A stretch of DNA of 64,000 bases, from assembly GCA_025800215.1 (NCBI GenBank), contig JAOXSC010000022.1, positions 1 through 64,000 on the forward strand. Reading direction: 5' to 3'. The notes under the pieces were generated by a model. The model had not been told where the DNA came from. It was given only the letters and a program-made list of their open reading frames with translations, and did no database searches. Numbering within the stretch: position 1 is the stretch's first letter; every line of letters begins with the position of its first letter. The DNA comes from Marinibacterium sp. Lineage in GTDB: Bacteria; Pseudomonadota; Alphaproteobacteria; Rhodobacterales; Rhodobacteraceae. Of the stretch, positions 44,464 to 53,299 are shown one piece after another. Both the position numbers and the translations under genes were made by a program.

Positions 44464-47400
44464 TCAGACTGAAAGATAGCTGTGCTCGACCAGCAGCACC
44501 ACGTCCTGATAGTCGTTGTCGCCGCCCACCACGTCTTCGAACCCGAACTGCATGGTGCCCGCATCCACCGCACCCGACAGCACATGGTGGACGCCGTCCG
44601 AATTCAGGTTAGCGGCAAAGCTGTGGAACACCTCGGCGGTCACGGCAGTCCCATTGACCAGAAGCTGCAGATCCGCGCCGTCGCCCACATTGGGCGTCAT
44701 GCCCGCGCCCTGGAATTCGAACGTGTCATCCGACACATCCCCCAGCAGCGTGGCGCCGTCCTGGATCATGAAGAAACCGATCTGCTGGCCCGCCTCGAAA
44801 TCCGTCGCGGCATGGGTATAGCTGCCGGTCTGATCGCGGGTGCTGCCAAAGGCGATGGTCACGTCGCTGATATTGCCATCGGCGTCGATCTCGTAAAAGC
44901 CCATGATGTTGTCAAAGGCCGAGCCCGACGTCGCGTTGTCCAGCGTCATCACCAGATCGGATCCGCCGGTGCTTGTCAGGAACTGCTGGGCCGCAACACC
45001 GTTGATCGCTGCGGGATCCACCGTCATGCCTTCGCCCAGGTCATGTTCGTCTTCGACAAAGATGATCTCGGTTTTGACGTCGCTGCCGCTGCCCGATTGG
45101 AACGCGAGCCCCTGCAGCCCGGCAAGGTTGCCGGTGTCAAAGCTGAAGACGACGCCGCCCACGCTGATCATGCCGGTTGCCATGTCCACATCCACGCTGG
45201 CGCCCACCGGCAGGGTGAAGACAAAGCTGTTCTGCGGCCCGACATTGACAAAGCTGGTGCCTGCAAAATCGCCCGGCGTGCCTTCGACGGCGGTCGCGTT
45301 GGTGTCGCCAAAGTCAAAGGTTTCGCCCGGGTCCACATCCGCGTTCAGCAGTTTGAGGTCATAGATCGCGGTGGTGCCGCTGACCTCATAGGCGACGGCG
45401 ATCTGGGCATGGCCCGTGGCGCTGTCTTCGGCAGGGATGAACTGGATCGTTTCGGGGCTGAGATTGCCGATGGCTTCGCCGTCGATATAGGTCACGAATT
45501 CCGGCTCGGCGGGGTTGGTGATGTCGGCGACAAAGACGCCATTGTCACGCTCAAGCCCGATGAAGGCATAGAACCGGTCGCCCACCTGACCGGCGGCGAT
45601 GGCCTCGGGCTCGACACCCTTGTCATCGGACCGGTCGTCAAAATCGCCCTCGTCCTGGTTGAACAGGTCGGGGCGGATTTCCGCGATCAGCTGCGAAAAG
45701 GCCGACCCGCTGTCGAACACCACATCGCCGGTTTCGGCGTTGAAGATGGTGAAGGACCGCCCGCCATAGTGATAGAGACGGTCATAATCCCCGTCCCCGT
45801 CGGTGTCCCCGATATCGGTGCGCACCTTGAGACGGCCCAGGTTTTCGTTGCGCTGCAGGATGTCGGCATTGGGGAACGCTTCGGGATCCAGATCCAGATC
45901 CTTGACACGGTCTTCGGTGTCGTCGCGCGCGTCGCCTTCGTTGGCGGTCAGCACATAGGTCACGCCGTCGATCTCGATCGTGGCGATCGCATCGGGCTGG
46001 CGCAGGCCATAAAGGTTGTCATAGCCCTGCAGGTTGATCGCGTTGTCGCGGTTCGACGCGTCAATCTCGAACCCGCTGCGGGACCGGTCGATTTCCCCGA
46101 ACGACCCGATATCGACAAAGCTGTCGGTGGCAAGGTCGATGACCGCCACCGCGTTGGCCTCTTGCAGGACCACGAAGGCCTGCGTGCCATCGGGCGACAC
46201 GGCGATATATTCGGGCTCAAGATCTGCCGACGCGGCCCGGCCCGGCTCGATCATCACGCCCTGCTCGCGCAGCGCGTCTTCGAACCCGTCCAGCTCTTCA
46301 AAGCCCAGGGTCTTGACCGTCGCCGCATCAACACCGGCGCCAAGGTCGATGATCGACACGCTGCCCGCCGGGTCGGTGTCGCCGACCTGTTCGCCTTCAT
46401 TGGCAACCAGGATTTTCTTGCCGTCGGGCGTAAAGGTCACCATGTCGGGCAGGTTGCCCACCTCGATGCTGCGCAGCAGGGTGCCATCGGTGTCAAAGAT
46501 CACCACAAAGCCGTTGTCTTCTTCGGGCGTCACCGACACGGCCGCCGCGATCAGACCGCCCTTGGCCGCCACCGACTGCAACCCGTCAAAGCCCGGCACG
46601 CCGGTCAGATCGAACTGCGACAGCTTCGATCCGCTGACCACGTCAAAGACATCAATGCGGCCGTTTTCGCCATTGGTCACATAAGCCACGCCATCCATGA
46701 CCGACACGACTTCGGCGGTGCCCTCTTCGGGGCTGTCGGACAGCACGTTTACCAGTTCAACGGCGATGGCGGGATCTTCGGGTTCTTCGTCGATCAGGAT
46801 GCGATCCACGTCCCCGTTCCGGTGAAGCTGCACAATCCGACGGTCGTTGAAGACATCGGTTTCGGCCTTGGCAAAGGCGTTGTCCTCGTCGGCGTGGTTG
46901 TCCTGCATGAAGGTCGCCAGCGCGTCCTGCTCTTCCAGGATATTGGCCGCCGAGGCATCGGTCGTGGTGCTGCCATCCTTGGTCACATATTCGATGTCCT
47001 GGCCCACCGCCGCGACCAGCTCCTGGAACGGATAGCCATCGCCATTGTTTTCAACCAGGAAATCAAGCGTCACCATCCGGATCGTGGCCGGCGCGTCATC
47101 GGTCAGCTGACCGTCACGCACGATGATGATGTCGGCGCCGGTGTCGGGATCGACCAGAGCCACCGTCTCGATCCGACTGCCGGGCACCTCGACCATCGGC
47201 AGCCCGGTCGAGCCGTCCACCACGTAATCGCCCGCGTCGTCGGTCACCAGCTGCTGTGCGGTGCCCTCTTCATCAAAGGAAAAGCGGAACCCGCCGATCT
47301 GCGGGAACCGGCCGGGCGTGTTGCCCGCTTCGGTGTCGGTGCCCGCAACCGCATGTTCCAGCATCATCAGGAACCCGGCCGCCGACACCGTCACCAGCGT

Positions 47401-48858
47401 CAGGTCATTGTTGAAGCGCAGCGCGTTCTGCACATCCAGCTGCGACAGCTCGCCATCGCCCTCATCGGTGCCGGTATCGCTGGCCGATCCGATCTCGGCG
47501 CGGATGCCACCGCCATTCTTGAACGACACCTGAACCGTGTCATCGACCTTGCGCGCTTCGGCCAGGTTGGCATCGGCCGTCAGGTTGCCCAGGTTGCTTT
47601 CTTCGGTGCGCACGGTGCCGCGGCGCCCGTCAAGGAACACGTCATGCGCGCCATAGATGACCGCATCGGCGGCATCGACAATCGCCTGCACCGCGCTGGT
47701 CAGGTCCGACACGATATCGGCCCGGACCGAGGTCGCCACCGCATCCGCCACGCTCTGTTCGCCGGTCACATCCATGACACCCTGCGCATCCGTCGCATAG
47801 GCGCCCGAGACGGTGTCGTCGATGGAATTGGCGATCAGCACGCCATTGTCGTCAAATTCCACGACCAGACGCCCGACATAGCTGTATTCCCCATCCGTAG
47901 ACACGATCGCCACCGGCTCGCCATCGGCATTGGTGGTCAGGAACGGATAGGTTTCATCGGCGCTGTCGCCGTCGCGCAGCCGGTCGTTGTCATCAGCCTG
48001 CAGCGTGTTGGACCCGCCCGCCAGGATCACATCGACCCCGGTCAGAAGCCCGGCCAGTTCCTTTTCCAGCTCGATCTGTTGCAGGTGGCTGGTGACGATG
48101 ATCTTGTTCACGCCGTCACCGATCAGCGCGTCGATCTGGGTCTGGATCACCGCCGCCAGCGCCGCCATGTCATTGCTGCCGCCGGTGGTTTCGTTGGTCC
48201 CGCCGGTGGACGAAATCGTTTCGATGATCTGCGTGGTGGCCCCCACGACGCCGATCTTTTCGCCGCCCCGGTCGATCACCGTGGCCGGCGCGATCGACGG
48301 GCCCACATTGCCCGCGCTCAGCGCGCCCAGGCTTTCGTTGAAGTCGGCACTGTCAAGGATCTCTGACGTGAAAAGCCCGGCCAGATTGCCGTCTCCGGAA
48401 AAGTCGATATTGGTGGTCAGATAGGGAAAGGCGCTGCCGAACCATTCGATGGTGCTGCCATCGACCTCACCGCCGATGATGTCGGCAAACGCACTGGTGC
48501 CGGGGTCGAATTCATGATTGCCCACCGCCGACGCATCAAAGCCGATGATGTTCATGATCGAAATATCGACCCGACCCGCGCCGCGCCCCAGATCGAGCTG
48601 GTCATCGGTGGGCGAAATGCCCACCACTTCGGAAAAGTAGCGCGTATAGGCCGCCGTCAGGGTGCCGCCCATGGAAAAATCGGCCGCCGTCGAAAAGAAC
48701 GGGCCGGGGATATAGTTGTCGCCGGCGGACAGGATCACGGTGTTGGCGTATTCGTCATCAAACGTGTCGATGATCGCGGCAAAATTCGGCGCGCTCTCGA
48801 GCGCTTCCACACCCCCTTCGAGGTCATTTGCGTGAAGAATCTGAAGTGTATAAGCCAT
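44464..48858 (-). CDS. Large extracellular 5'-nucleotidase/metallophosphatase with choice-of-anchor I and DUF4114 regions
   Basis: 1464 residues. About 1-340 is a calcineurin-like metallophosphatase of the UshA type (LHANDLEGG, LSAGDNYIPG, AVGNHEFDPG, VTSHLQQIELE). About 390-650 is the 5'-nucleotidase C-terminal domain (VSFKNGGGIRAEIG). About 690-1150 is a beta-propeller-like choice-of-anchor I region (VAYVTNGENGRIDVFDV, VTFTPDGKKILVANEGE). The end carries a DUF4114-like FGFEDVVGGDNDYQDVV. There is no N-terminal signal peptide, as in type I secreted proteins. The ATG at 48858 has a GGACGGTGG site upstream. A triple Pho-box-like repeat lies about 90 bases before the start. It probably releases phosphate from nucleotides outside the cell. 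Confidence 0.85.
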   Translation of the reverse strand: MAYTLQILHANDLEGGVEALESAPNFAAIIDTFDDEYANTVILSAGDNYIPGPFFSTAADFSMGGTLTAAYTRYFSEVVGISPTDDQLDLGRGAGRVDISIMNIIGFDASAVGNHEFDPGTSAFADIIGGEVDGSTIEWFGSAFPYLTTNIDFSGDGNLAGLFTSEILDSADFNESLGALSAGNVGPSIAPATVIDRGGEKIGVVGATTQIIETISSTGGTNETTGGSNDMAALAAVIQTQIDALIGDGVNKIIVTSHLQQIELEKELAGLLTGVDVILAGGSNTLQADDNDRLRDGDSADETYPFLTTNADGEPVAIVSTDGEYSYVGRLVVEFDDNGVLIANSIDDTVSGAYATDAQGVMDVTGEQSVADAVATSVRADIVSDLTSAVQAIVDAADAVIYGAHDVFLDGRRGTVRTEESNLGNLTADANLAEARKVDDTVQVSFKNGGGIRAEIGSASDTGTDEGDGELSQLDVQNALRFNNDLTLVTVSAAGFLMMLEHAVAGTDTEAGNTPGRFPQIGGFRFSFDEEGTAQQLVTDDAGDYVVDGSTGLPMVEVPGSRIETVALVDPDTGADIIIVRDGQLTDDAPATIRMVTLDFLVENNGDGYPFQELVAAVGQDIEYVTKDGSTTTDASAANILEEQDALATFMQDNHADEDNAFAKAETDVFNDRRIVQLHRNGDVDRILIDEEPEDPAIAVELVNVLSDSPEEGTAEVVSVMDGVAYVTNGENGRIDVFDVVSGSKLSQFDLTGVPGFDGLQSVAAKGGLIAAAVSVTPEEDNGFVVIFDTDGTLLRSIEVGNLPDMVTFTPDGKKILVANEGEQVGDTDPAGSVSIIDLGAGVDAATVKTLGFEELDGFEDALREQGVMIEPGRAASADLEPEYIAVSPDGTQAFVVLQEANAVAVIDLATDSFVDIGSFGEIDRSRSGFEIDASNRDNAINLQGYDNLYGLRQPDAIATIEIDGVTYVLTANEGDARDDTEDRVKDLDLDPEAFPNADILQRNENLGRLKVRTDIGDTDGDGDYDRLYHYGGRSFTIFNAETGDVVFDSGSAFSQLIAEIRPDLFNQDEGDFDDRSDDKGVEPEAIAAGQVGDRFYAFIGLERDNGVFVADITNPAEPEFVTYIDGEAIGNLSPETIQFIPAEDSATGHAQIAVAYEVSGTTAIYDLKLLNADVDPGETFDFGDTNATAVEGTPGDFAGTSFVNVGPQNSFVFTLPVGASVDVDMATGMISVGGVVFSFDTGNLAGLQGLAFQSGSGSDVKTEIIFVEDEHDLGEGMTVDPAAINGVAAQQFLTSTGGSDLVMTLDNATSGSAFDNIMGFYEIDADGNISDVTIAFGSTRDQTGSYTHAATDFEAGQQIGFFMIQDGATLLGDVSDDTFEFQGAGMTPNVGDGADLQLLVNGTAVTAEVFHSFAANLNSDGVHHVLSGAVDAGTMQFGFEDVVGGDNDYQDVVLLVEHSYLSV

Positions 48859-48946
48859 GATGCCACCGTCCTGATATTCAAAGGCCCGCAGACACCCCGA
48901 ACCGGGTGGCGGTGGCACCGCCCTAGAGCGCGTCCTTGTCGGTTCC

Positions 48947-48975
48947 GTGACAGGGTCGTGACGCAATCATGACAT
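48947..48975 (-). promoter_or_regulatory. Triple Pho-box-like direct repeat upstream of the 5'-nucleotidase
   Basis: Read on the minus strand, ATGTCAT, GCGTCAC and CTGTCAC follow each other with 4-base spacers (on the plus strand 48947-48953, 48958-48964 and 48969-48975), an exact 11-base period. The known Pho box is two or more CTGTCAT-like heptamers separated by 4 bases, bound by PhoB. The -10 downstream is weak (CTCTAG at about 48928-48923), so the transcription start is uncertain. Confidence 0.6.
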
Positions 48976-49011
48976 CTGTTAACGGTCCCCTGCCCCATCG
49001 GGGGCCGGGTC

Positions 49012-49284
49012 TCAGCTGTCGATCCGGGGGCTGTCGCGGCGGGGGCTGGGCGCGTCGCCATCGGCCCAGCTCACACGCAGATTGACCTGGCACTGACCGT
49101 TTTCGCGCTCGGCCTTGATGCGCACGGTCATCAGCCCGTCGGGATGCAGAACAAGCTCGTCTCCGCCGTCGCCCAGCGTGAGGCTGCCCTTGGCAAACCC
49201 TTTGCCCAGGGCCGAGATCAAAGACTTGATCGTCTTGGCATCCTGCAGCGATTCATGGCTGAAACGCGTGTTCGATCCGCCCAT
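49012..49284 (-). CDS. Amphi-Trp domain protein of the GAK system
   Basis: 90 residues. The family pattern is clear: RFSHESLQDAKTIKSLISALGKGFAKGSLTLGD split over a helix and strand, then LHPDGLMTVRIKAERE and LRVSWAD, giving the amphipathic strand and Trp for which the domain is named. The role is unknown; in this operon it could be a binding platform or a substrate of the kinase. It is the last gene, 16 bases after the phosphoesterase stop. AAGGGC precedes the ATG at 49284. Confidence 0.85.
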   Translation of the reverse strand: MGGSNTRFSHESLQDAKTIKSLISALGKGFAKGSLTLGDGGDELVLHPDGLMTVRIKAERENGQCQVNLRVSWADGDAPSPRRDSPRIDS

Positions 49285-49300
49285 GTGATGCCCTTTTCGG

Positions 49301-50614
49301 TCAGAGCGCACAGATCCGGGCGGCGGCCCGGTCTGGCGCGAAATGTTTGGCGCGCGGGTAATCCCGGCTCAGACCGATCACATCTCCGGACGGGAAAATC
49401 AAGGTCGCACCGGCCCCGATGCCATCCAGCCCTTCCAGACGGCGCGACGTGCGGTCCAGCGTCACGTCGCCTTCCAGATGCAACAGCCCGCGCTTGGCCA
49501 GAAGCCGCTGGCCGGTATGGCTGTTCACATGGCCCTGCACCACCATGTGGATGCCCGCCCGGTGCAGCAGATCGACCCCGTAGTCGGTCAGATCGCCATC
49601 GGTGTCGCGGTATTTGGTGCGCACCAGATTGGCCAGCGGCCCGAAATAAAAGCCCAGCGTCGCGGCCTGGGCGGCGGCCCGGTAGCGCGCATTGACGGTT
49701 TCGGGCCCGCCTTCGACCAGCAATTCGCACATCCGGTCGCACAGGCCCGCATGTACAAACAGCAGCGACCCGCTGCGCGCCACGACCTCCATCATGTCAA
49801 AGAACCACGCATAGGCGCCATCGGGGGCAAAAAACAGCCCATGCGCCTTGATCGCGGCGGCCAGCACCTCGCGGCTGGTCAGCCCGGCGCGCGCCAGATC
49901 GTCATCAAAGCGCGCCAGCTTGGCATCAAGCTTGGCGATCTCGTCTTCGATTACCCGTGGCGCCACATCGCCGCGCGCGGCCTGACGGAACGCATCCGCC
50001 CAAGCGGCGCCGGGCCGCAGCCGCGCCGCGCAGGTCGCGTCATCGGGCAGTGCTGCCAGATCGCGGGCGCTCACATAGCGGTCGCGCACCTCGCGCAGGG
50101 CGGGCAGGATCTTGCGGCCCATGCGCACGAAAAGATGTTCGCGCAGCACCGATCGCGGCCCCAGCAGCGCCTCAAGCGCCATGCGCAGCCGCAGATCGTG
50201 ATTGCCCGCCAGGATCTGCAGATCGGCCCCCGCAGCCCGCAAATCCCCCAGCGTGTCCAGAAGGGCCAGGTTGCTCGGCCCCTTGTCGAACGTATCGCCC
50301 CCAAGCACGATGCGCGCACCGCGCCCGAAGGGCGTCAGCGCCAGCCCCGACGCATCGCGCCGGATCACCCCGCCCGCCGACAGCGAGCGCAGGAACCCTT
50401 CGGCATCGGCATGGGGGTCCGACACAAAGACCACCGGGCGCTCGGGCCAGCGCCAGCCACCATGGCGCGCGGCCCGCGACAGGCAATCGCGGATCTGCGG
50501 ATGGTCGGCCGCGTCCGGCCAGGGTTCGACCTCACGCGGGAGATCGGCCAGAGCGGCATCAAAAACAGGCGGAAGAAGGTCGGTCGCAGCAGGCGACATC
50601 CGGGCGTGATCCAA
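49301..50614 (-). CDS. Calcineurin-like metallophosphoesterase of the GAK operon
   Basis: 437 residues. Di-metal phosphatase motifs are all present: VSDPHAD (about 64-70), GGDTFDKG (105-112), GNHDLRLR (137-144), FVHAGLCDR and QGHVNSHTGQ. The C-terminal part (DVTLDRTSRR ... GATLIFPSGD) is also typical. The TTG at 50614 has AAAGGA 8 bases upstream, while the ATG at 50599 has no good site; both starts lie before the conserved domain. It would hydrolyse a phosphoester or nucleotide-type substrate made or used by the neighbouring kinases. Confidence 0.8.
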   Translation of the reverse strand: MDHARMSPAATDLLPPVFDAALADLPREVEPWPDAADHPQIRDCLSRAARHGGWRWPERPVVFVSDPHADAEGFLRSLSAGGVIRRDASGLALTPFGRGARIVLGGDTFDKGPSNLALLDTLGDLRAAGADLQILAGNHDLRLRMALEALLGPRSVLREHLFVRMGRKILPALREVRDRYVSARDLAALPDDATCAARLRPGAAWADAFRQAARGDVAPRVIEDEIAKLDAKLARFDDDLARAGLTSREVLAAAIKAHGLFFAPDGAYAWFFDMMEVVARSGSLLFVHAGLCDRMCELLVEGGPETVNARYRAAAQAATLGFYFGPLANLVRTKYRDTDGDLTDYGVDLLHRAGIHMVVQGHVNSHTGQRLLAKRGLLHLEGDVTLDRTSRRLEGLDGIGAGATLIFPSGDVIGLSRDYPRAKHFAPDRAAARICAL

Positions 50615-50638
50615 GGGCCAAGTCCTTTGCGCGCCGGG

Positions 50639-51325
50639 TCAGTCGATCGGCGCCTCATCCCGGCCCCGCACCTTCCAGTCTCCGGCCAGGTGCGACCACC
50701 TATCATGGCCATTGTAACACAACAGTAACGGGCGTGCGTGAAACATCGACAGCGCCGCGATCCGGTCCCGTGTCAGCAGCCCCAGATGATGACAGCCATG
50801 GCGCAGCGATGCCCCATGACCCACATGCAGGCTGACCGTGCCCGGCACCGCGCGGGCAGCGGCGGCCTGCAGATGGGCGGCCACACGGGCGCCCGCCTCC
50901 ATCAGGCTTTCGGCGCCTTCCAGCGGCAACCGGTAATCGCTGTCCGATTTCCAGCCCGCCGGGGCGGGATCATGGCGCGGATCATCGCGCAGGACGGCTT
51001 CGATTTCGGGCACCGTCAGGTTGGCCGCACTGCCAAGGCCCCGTTCGGCCAGCGCCCCGGTTTCTTCGACACGCTCAAGATCGGGCAGCGCGTCGCAGAT
51101 CTCGTGCGCGGTCTGCCAGGCCCGCAGCTGATGCGATGACATCACCACCGGCGCCAGCCGCAGCCCATGCGCCGCCACCATCGCCGCCACCAGATCGGCA
51201 CAGGCCCGCGCCTGCGCGCGGCCCTCATCCGTCAGCGCAAAGGGCTGGCGCGCCGATGGCACGCCCGCGCGCTGGTGATAGGCCCCATGCCGGATCACGA
51301 TCACATGGGCGGCGGCCTCAGCCAT
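50639..51325 (-). CDS. Histidine phosphatase superfamily protein of the GAK operon
   Basis: 228 residues. The catalytic motif is IRHGAYHQ (about 11-18), with the second His in HVGHGASLRHG and an Arg/His pair in SSHQLRAWQTA. This is the phosphoglycerate-mutase-like fold that removes phosphate through a phospho-His intermediate. The ATG at 51325 overlaps the upstream kinase gene by 8 bases, so the two are co-translated. It may reverse phosphorylation by the HprK-like kinase; inference only. Confidence 0.83.
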   Translation of the reverse strand: MAEAAAHVIVIRHGAYHQRAGVPSARQPFALTDEGRAQARACADLVAAMVAAHGLRLAPVVMSSHQLRAWQTAHEICDALPDLERVEETGALAERGLGSAANLTVPEIEAVLRDDPRHDPAPAGWKSDSDYRLPLEGAESLMEAGARVAAHLQAAAARAVPGTVSLHVGHGASLRHGCHHLGLLTRDRIAALSMFHARPLLLCYNGHDRWSHLAGDWKVRGRDEAPID

Positions 51326-52421
51326 GCAAAAGCCTCTGCCCCGCCGCCGCCAGCGCGTCAAAGTCGATCCGCCCCGACACTTCGCAGACCTGCACGCCAT
51401 CCAGCGCCGTCAGGTAAGGCGCGGGATCAGGCAGCGCGCCACTGGGTTCGAACGACCCGTCCGGGCGCTGATAGAACGGTCCGGGGCTTTTCATGATCGC
51501 GCGCAGCAGATCCGGACGCGCGGCCAGATCAACCTCGGTCACCTCGGTGGGGTCGGCGCTGTCATGGGACCAGTTGAGCACCCAGAACACGTTCAGCCCG
51601 CCCGCAAAGACAAACCGCCCCGGCCCGTAGACACCCCCGATCATCAGATCGTGCTTGTCTTCCAGCGCCCACAGCTCGGCCTTGGGCAGGGCGCGCAGCT
51701 CGGCGGCGCGTGCGGGTGACAACAGGCCCGACAGGCGCGGATTGCCCAGAATGGTGCCGGGATTGATCCGCGGGTGCTTGGGAATGCCCAGCATCCGGGT
51801 CCCTGCCCCGGCATCGGGCGCCACCAGCACCCGGTCGTTGGACAGGAAATCCACCCCGTCAATATCCATCATCCGCAGGATCGACGTCGATTTGCCACCC
51901 CCCGACAGGCCCGCAATCGCCAGACCGGGCCCGCCGCGCCGGCGCACCGCCGCCGCGTGGCACAGCGACCAGCCCGCGCGCTGGCAGGCGCTCAGGATCT
52001 GGGTGTTGATGAAGTTGATCACCGTGCTGTCATGACCCTCAAGCGGGCCAAAGGCCAGCGCCACGCCCGGCGCCTGCAGAAAGGTGACACCGCTGCGCAG
52101 CTTGCGGATCAGCCGCCCGCCGCCCGCCAGATCATGCACCGCATCCTTGCGCCCGGTCTTTCCCGGCTCGCGCGCCCAGTCCTGCCAGTCGGGGTCGCGC
52201 GCCAGCGCCTGACCGGGCAGCAGATGCACGGCGATCTCGCCGGGGCTGTCGCTCAGGGCCTCGCCGAAATAGGCCATCAGGCGGCTGCGCTGCGGCTCGG
52301 GGCAATGCACCCGCACCCCCACCGGCCCCACACGCAGATCAAAGACATCCCCCGCGCGGCTCAGATCGAACCCGTCCAGAACCTCGGCCAACGTGTCAGC
52401 AAGACCGCCCGGCGCGCTCAT
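51318..52421 (-). CDS. HprK-related kinase B (GAK system)
   Basis: 367 residues. Walker A GLSGGGKST lies at 171-179, preceded by LCHAAAV and followed by DFLSNDRVLV, the layout of the HPr kinase/PEPCK-like fold in the GAK-associated 'kinase B' family. The N-terminal 140 residues resemble the accessory part of that family. Classical HPr kinases phosphorylate a protein Ser; there is no HPr here, so the target is unknown. It overlaps ATP-grasp by four bases (ATGA) and the histidine phosphatase by 8. Confidence 0.85.
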   Translation of the reverse strand: MSAPGGLADTLAEVLDGFDLSRAGDVFDLRVGPVGVRVHCPEPQRSRLMAYFGEALSDSPGEIAVHLLPGQALARDPDWQDWAREPGKTGRKDAVHDLAGGGRLIRKLRSGVTFLQAPGVALAFGPLEGHDSTVINFINTQILSACQRAGWSLCHAAAVRRRGGPGLAIAGLSGGGKSTSILRMMDIDGVDFLSNDRVLVAPDAGAGTRMLGIPKHPRINPGTILGNPRLSGLLSPARAAELRALPKAELWALEDKHDLMIGGVYGPGRFVFAGGLNVFWVLNWSHDSADPTEVTEVDLAARPDLLRAIMKSPGPFYQRPDGSFEPSGALPDPAPYLTALDGVQVCEVSGRIDFDALAAAGQRLLHG

Positions 52422-53299
52422 GCGTTCAGCTCGCGCAGTACGTGATCGGCCACCAGCGCCGCGGCATCAACGCCGCAGCCCTTCTGCGCGCCGCTATAGC
52501 CGCCAAAGGCCGAAACCTCGAACACGATGGGGCCATCGGGGGTCAGTGCGATGTCGACGGTGGTAAAGGTCAGCCCAAAGGGCGCCTGCGCGCGGCGCCC
52601 CAGCTCGATCAGCTCAAGATCCGGTTCATAGGGGGCATAGTGCCCGCCCGCCGCAATGGTGGTGTTCCAGCTGTCGCCCGCCTTGACCCGCGCATAGGTG
52701 CAGACATAGTCGCCGTTCAGAAACACCATGCCCAGATCCTGCCCCGACAGATCCACCTGTTTCTGGATATACATCATCGGGTTCTGCGCCTGGAATTCGG
52801 CGATCTGCGCGGCCGCCTCGGGCGCGCTGCCGTCAATCAGAACCATGCCGCGCGCCTTGGTGGAATAAAGCGGTTTCAGCACCGCCCGGCCATAATCGCG
52901 CACCACCTGCAGGGCCGCGCCCGCATCTTCGGTCACCGTGGTGGGCGGCATCGGCAGCCCCGCATTGGCCAGCGTCACCGTGCAGGCCAGCCGGTCGATC
53001 AGCCGCAGCACGCTGTCGGCCGGGCTGAACACCCGCACGCCCTGCGCTTCGAGCACCCGCAGCAGTTCCAGCCGGTCAAGCGCATCGGCGCTGTAGTCTT
53101 CCGCGATCTTCTTGATCACCACCGCATCCAGTTCGCGCAGATCAAGATCGTCACAGCACAGCCGGCCACTGGCCAGATCCAGCACCACCCGCCCCATGTC
53201 GATCACATAGCGCTGCCCGGTCCAGGCTTCGAACGCATCGGCCAGCGCCTCGGTCGACCACTTTCCAGGGGTCCCCACGACCCCGATTTTCCTAGTCAC
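52418..53299 (-). CDS. ATP-grasp enzyme of the GAK system
   Basis: 293 residues from a GTG at 53299. Features of an ATP-grasp ligase/kinase are LIDRLACTVTLANAGLPMP (start of the central domain), VLKPLYSTKARGMVLID (nucleotide-binding Lys and loop), MYIQKQVDLSGQDLGMVFLNG and the metal-binding IVFEVSAFGGYSGAQ with FEVSAFGG near 270. RimK-like enzymes of this kind join amino acids or phosphorylate small molecules. It overlaps the genes on either side by 8 and 4 bases. The GTG is within the last codons of the preceding gene. Confidence 0.85.
   Translation of the reverse strand: MTRKIGVVGTPGKWSTEALADAFEAWTGQRYVIDMGRVVLDLASGRLCCDDLDLRELDAVVIKKIAEDYSADALDRLELLRVLEAQGVRVFSPADSVLRLIDRLACTVTLANAGLPMPPTTVTEDAGAALQVVRDYGRAVLKPLYSTKARGMVLIDGSAPEAAAQIAEFQAQNPMMYIQKQVDLSGQDLGMVFLNGDYVCTYARVKAGDSWNTTIAAGGHYAPYEPDLELIELGRRAQAPFGLTFTTVDIALTPDGPIVFEVSAFGGYSGAQKGCGVDAAALVADHVLRELNA

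Noticed and set aside
44482-48366. Very long open frame on the plus strand opposite the 5'-nucleotidase gene
   Set aside because: It is the high-GC antisense shadow of a gene with clear conserved motifs; the product has no recognisable domain and is rich in His, Arg and Gly as such shadows are.
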